Assembly: GCF_000024165.1 (NCBI RefSeq)
Contig: NC_013194.1
Location: 1,550,001 to 1,614,000 of the forward strand
Source: Accumulibacter phosphatis
GTDB lineage: Bacteria > Pseudomonadota > Gammaproteobacteria > Burkholderiales > Rhodocyclaceae
DNA length: 64,000 nt
Direction of reading: 5' to 3'
Part shown: one piece after another, positions 61,125 to 64,000 of the stretch
Numbering within the stretch: the stretch's first letter is position 1
How the letters are laid out: every line of letters starts with the position of its first letter
Notes under the pieces: generated by a model
Database searches by the model: none
Told to the model about the DNA's origin: nothing
Seen by the model: the letters and a program-made list of their open reading frames with translations, nothing else
Position numbers and translations under genes: made by a program

Positions 61125-62335
61125 GCCTGCGCATTCTGCATGTCCTTGACCACTCGCTACCACTGCACAGCGGCTACAGCTTTCGGACGCTGGCGATCCT
61201 GCGTGAGCAGCGCGCCCTTGGCTGGCAGACGGTACATCTGACGACGCCAAAGCAGGGGGTGGCGACCGCGCTACGGGACGAGGTCGATGGCTGGCTCTTC
61301 CACCGCACACCGAGTCCGGAAGGCACAGGCCTGCTCGCCCAGATGCGCTTGACCGCTGCTCGCCTGGAAGATGTCATCCGCGACACGCAGCCGGACCTCA
61401 TTCATGCGCATTCGCCGGTCCTCAACGCGTTGCCGAGTCTGTGGGTCGGGCGCCGCCGGCGCTTGCCGGTGGTCTATGAGATGCGTGCCTCTTGGGAGGA
61501 CGCGGCCGTCGATCATGGCACGACGGTAGAAGGTAGTCTCCGCTACCGTGTATCACGCGCGCTGGAGAGCGTGGCACTGCGTGCGGCGGACCAGGTGACG
61601 ACGATCTGTGACGGGCTTCGCGCCGACATTGCCGTCCGCGGCGTCCGGCCGGAGCGTATCACCGTCATTCGGAACGCGGTAGACGTGAGCCTGTTCAAGT
61701 TCGGCGCCGAGCCGGACGCTGATCTTCGCCGATCGCTCGGGCTAGAGGGTGCGACCGTCGTCGGTTTCGCCGGATCGTTCTACGGCTATGAAGGCCTTGA
61801 CCTCCTGATCGAGGCAGCCCGGCAAATGCTGCCCCGGCATCCACGGCTACGTCTGTTGCTGGTCGGCGGCGGGCCGCAGGAAAGCAATCTCAAGGCCCAG
61901 GCGGCGGCTGCCGGTATGCAGGATCGCGTCATCTTCACCGGCCGTGTTCCACACGCAGACGTACAACGCTATTACGAACTGATCGACGTACTCGCCTATC
62001 CGCGCCTGCCCATCCGGCTGACCGAACTGGTAACGCCGCTCAAGCCACTCGAGGCGATGGCACAGGGAAGGATGCTGGTGGCCTCCGATGTCGGCGGGCA
62101 TCGCGAGTTGATTCGCCACGGCGAGACCGGATTCCTCTTCCGTGCCGGCGACCCTGCCGCTCTCGCGGCAGCGATCGAAGATATCTTGGTCAGGCGCTCG
62201 CTGTGGTCGCAAGTTCGTATGCAGGCACGCCGTTTTGTCGAGGTAGAGCGGACCTGGGCAGCCAGCGTGGCCTGCTACCGCGATGTCTACCGGCGGGCGT
62301 TGGCCCGCTACGACCGCAGCAATCCATCCATCTGA
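61121..62335 (+). CDS. XrtA-associated glycosyltransferase (Daro_2409-like)
   Basis: This 404-residue GT-B glycosyltransferase of family 4 type begins LRILHVLDHSLPLHSGYSFR. YEMRASWEDAAVDHGTTVEG, GFAGSFYGYEGLDLLIEAA and VTPLKPLEAMAQGRMLVASD follow. These features match the glycosyltransferase commonly found in exosortase A loci of Rhodocyclales. It lies between two amidotransferase genes, suggesting that the sugar it adds is one of those amidated. Confidence 0.9.
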   Translation: MSLRILHVLDHSLPLHSGYSFRTLAILREQRALGWQTVHLTTPKQGVATALRDEVDGWLFHRTPSPEGTGLLAQMRLTAARLEDVIRDTQPDLIHAHSPVLNALPSLWVGRRRRLPVVYEMRASWEDAAVDHGTTVEGSLRYRVSRALESVALRAADQVTTICDGLRADIAVRGVRPERITVIRNAVDVSLFKFGAEPDADLRRSLGLEGATVVGFAGSFYGYEGLDLLIEAARQMLPRHPRLRLLLVGGGPQESNLKAQAAAAGMQDRVIFTGRVPHADVQRYYELIDVLAYPRLPIRLTELVTPLKPLEAMAQGRMLVASDVGGHRELIRHGETGFLFRAGDPAALAAAIEDILVRRSLWSQVRMQARRFVEVERTWAASVACYRDVYRRALARYDRSNPSI

Positions 62336-62350
62336 CTCCGAGGCCCCATC

Positions 62351-64000
62351 GTGTGCGGTATTCACGGCATCTATCGTTTTGACGGGCTCAGCGTCGAGCC
62401 TGGAACCTTGACCGCCATGGGCGATCGGACGCGTCATCGCGGCCCGGACGACGAGGGTAGCCATCTTGACGGCCCGTGCGGGATCGGCATGCGCCGTTTG
62501 TCGATCATCGATCTGGCCGGAGGTCATCAACCGCTATCCAACGTCGACGAAACCTTGTGGCTGGTGTGCAACGGCGAGATCTACAATTTTCGCGAGCTAC
62601 GTCAAGAACTGCAGGGCAAGGGTTACCATTTCAAGACCGGCTCGGATTGTGAGGTACTGCTGCACCTCTATGACGCCGAGGGCGACGACTTCGTTCTCCG
62701 GCTGAACGGCATGTTCGACTTCGCTCTCTGGGATGCGCGTCGGCGCCGTTTGTTGATCGGGCGCGACCGACTCGGCGTGAAACCGCTCTACGTGCTGCAG
62801 GACTCGCGGCGGCTGGCTTTCGCCACCGAGGCCAAAGCCTTGCTGGGCTTGCCGGGGGTCAGCGCCGAACTCGACCGCGGCGTCATCGCCGACTACCTGC
62901 ATCTTGGTTACGTGGCTGCGCCGGGCTGCATCTTCAAGGGGATTCGCAAGCTGCCGCCTGCGACCCTGCTGGCCGTGGAAAGCGGTCAGGTGCGCGAGTG
63001 GCGCTACTGGCGTCTGCCGGAACGTCTTACCCAGGGGCTCTCCGAGGGTGAGTGGGCCGGGCGAGTGCGGAGCCAGCTCGAGGAGTCGGTTCGCATGCAG
63101 ATGGTCAGTGACGTGCCGATCGGTGCCTTCCTGTCTGGCGGTGTCGATTCGAGCGCGGTCGTCGCTTGCATGGCCAGGCATTCGGAGCAGCCGATTCGCA
63201 CCTACGCCATCGGCTTCGCGGGTGGCGAAGCGGAGGCGCTGTACAACGAGCTACCCTATGCGCGCCGCGTCGCCGAGCTGTTTTCGACCCGGCACCGCGA
63301 GATTCTCGTTCGTCCCGATGTTGTCGCGCTACTCCCGAAGCTGCTGTGGCACATGGACGAGCCCTTGTCGGATACAGCCTTCATCACCACCTTCCTGGTT
63401 TCCGAGTTCGCGCGCCAGGACGTCAAGGTCATCCTTTCGGGGGTCGGTGGCGACGAGCTGTTCGGCGGCTACCGCCGCTACCTTGGCGGTCACTATGGCA
63501 GGCGTTATAGCCGCCTGCCGGAATGGCTGCGTCGTTCTGCGAGCTTTGCTGCCGGGCGCCTGCCGGCCGACCGTCATACAGGTTTCCTCAACACCCTGCG
63601 TCTGGCCAAGGGCTTTCTGGCATCAGCGGAAATGACCGCTGATGAGCGCTATCGCAGCTACCTGCAGGTGCTCGATCGCCAGGGCGTAGCGGCGCTGCTG
63701 CTGGAGCCCGGGGCCGTCGCCACCGATCCGTTGGCGCGCGCCTTTGCGGCGGCCGGCAACGAGGACGAATTGAACCGGATGTTTGCGGTAGATGCCGAGA
63801 CGCAGTTGCCGGATGATCTGCTCCTGCTTACCGACAAGATGAGCATGGCCGTCTCGCTCGAATGTCGAGTGCCGCTGCTCGATCACGAACTGGTCGAACT
63901 GGCCGCTGGGATGCCGGCGCAGATCAAGGTACGTGATGGTCGGCTCAAACATCTGTTCAAGGCGTCGCTTGCCGACCTGCTGCCCGATGACATTCTCAAC
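62351..64000 (+). CDS. XrtA-system amidotransferase 2 (asparagine synthase-like, 3' end cut by window edge)
   Basis: This is the first 550 codons of a second asparagine-synthase-like protein starting at GTG 62351 (MCGIHGIYRFDG, nucleophile Cys2). Glutaminase motifs are RHRGPDDEG and VCNGEIYNFREL; the PP-loop is FLSGGVDSSAV, followed by ILSGVGGDELFGGYRRYLGG and SMAVSLECRVPLLDHELVE. It starts 15 bases after the preceding glycosyltransferase. The frame is still open at the last base, and about 80-100 residues are probably missing. It differs clearly from the first amidotransferase, so this is not a recent duplicate. Confidence 0.92.
   Translation, partial: MCGIHGIYRFDGLSVEPGTLTAMGDRTRHRGPDDEGSHLDGPCGIGMRRLSIIDLAGGHQPLSNVDETLWLVCNGEIYNFRELRQELQGKGYHFKTGSDCEVLLHLYDAEGDDFVLRLNGMFDFALWDARRRRLLIGRDRLGVKPLYVLQDSRRLAFATEAKALLGLPGVSAELDRGVIADYLHLGYVAAPGCIFKGIRKLPPATLLAVESGQVREWRYWRLPERLTQGLSEGEWAGRVRSQLEESVRMQMVSDVPIGAFLSGGVDSSAVVACMARHSEQPIRTYAIGFAGGEAEALYNELPYARRVAELFSTRHREILVRPDVVALLPKLLWHMDEPLSDTAFITTFLVSEFARQDVKVILSGVGGDELFGGYRRYLGGHYGRRYSRLPEWLRRSASFAAGRLPADRHTGFLNTLRLAKGFLASAEMTADERYRSYLQVLDRQGVAALLLEPGAVATDPLARAFAAAGNEDELNRMFAVDAETQLPDDLLLLTDKMSMAVSLECRVPLLDHELVELAAGMPAQIKVRDGRLKHLFKASLADLLPDDILN

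Overview
The window is high-GC, gene-dense DNA from a Gram-negative bacterium with outer-membrane assembly (bamC), an rpoS gene next to mltB, a complete exosortase A (XrtA) exopolysaccharide locus and anaerobic-type late cobalamin genes. This combination points to a betaproteobacterium, most likely of the Rhodocyclales (Accumulibacter or Dechloromonas relatives). That placement is inferred from gene content and was not tested by any search. No rRNA, tRNA, CRISPR array, transposase or prophage gene was found.

Left part (1-25.7 kb): housekeeping genes. The 3' part of rpoS meets mltB tail to tail. mltB is the last gene of a minus-strand moxR / DUF58 / transglutaminase (tgpA-like) / mltB operon whose genes overlap by 4 bases at each junction. 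Next come an HDAC-family deacetylase, dapA-bamC-metallo-beta-lactamase-fold hydrolase, small lipoprotein and membrane proteins, a CNT nucleoside transporter, and a late-cobalamin set (cobT, cobU, cobQ, cobD, cobC, btuF) interrupted by a universal stress protein and lacking cobS. A glycolipid-modification group follows (GT2, ArnT-like GT, GtrA, ChbG/YdjC deacetylase), then a PNPOx-like protein, a HAD phosphatase and an alpha/beta hydrolase.

Middle part (26-44.7 kb): accessory DNA. It holds a stand-alone CARF plus PD-(D/E)XK nuclease of the Card1/Can2 (DUF1887) type, a zeta-like toxin with a small upstream partner, a frameshifted beta-propeller gene, an alpha-carbonic anhydrase, a GST and a nicotinamidase remnant. 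The most unusual feature is an eight-gene minus-strand operon (39310 down to 31180). It encodes a coiled-coil protein, a membrane-anchored substrate-binding protein fused to an OmpA peptidoglycan-binding domain, an ABC permease and ATPase, a two-TM coiled-coil protein, a PspA/IM30 protein, a double-AAA protein with a degenerate first module, and a TerB-like protein. Upstream on the same strand lie an OmpA-domain lipoprotein, a secreted WD40-caspase protein and a CheR methyltransferase. Together they suggest an envelope-stress or membrane-remodelling system that does not match any system known to me.

Right part (45.2-64 kb): the XrtA exopolysaccharide operon on the plus strand. In order it encodes export lipoprotein, chain-length protein, tyrosine autokinase with a (Gly-Tyr)9 tail, outer-membrane protein, AAA ATPase, UDP-GlcNAc 2-epimerase, DUF3473 deacetylase, FemAB-like protein, exosortase A/EpsI, a formyltransferase-deacetylase fusion, a glycosyltransferase, an asparagine-synthase-like amidotransferase, a second glycosyltransferase and a second amidotransferase that runs off the right edge. 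These genes would build and export a secreted polysaccharide and process PEP-CTERM proteins, although no PEP-CTERM substrate lies in the window.
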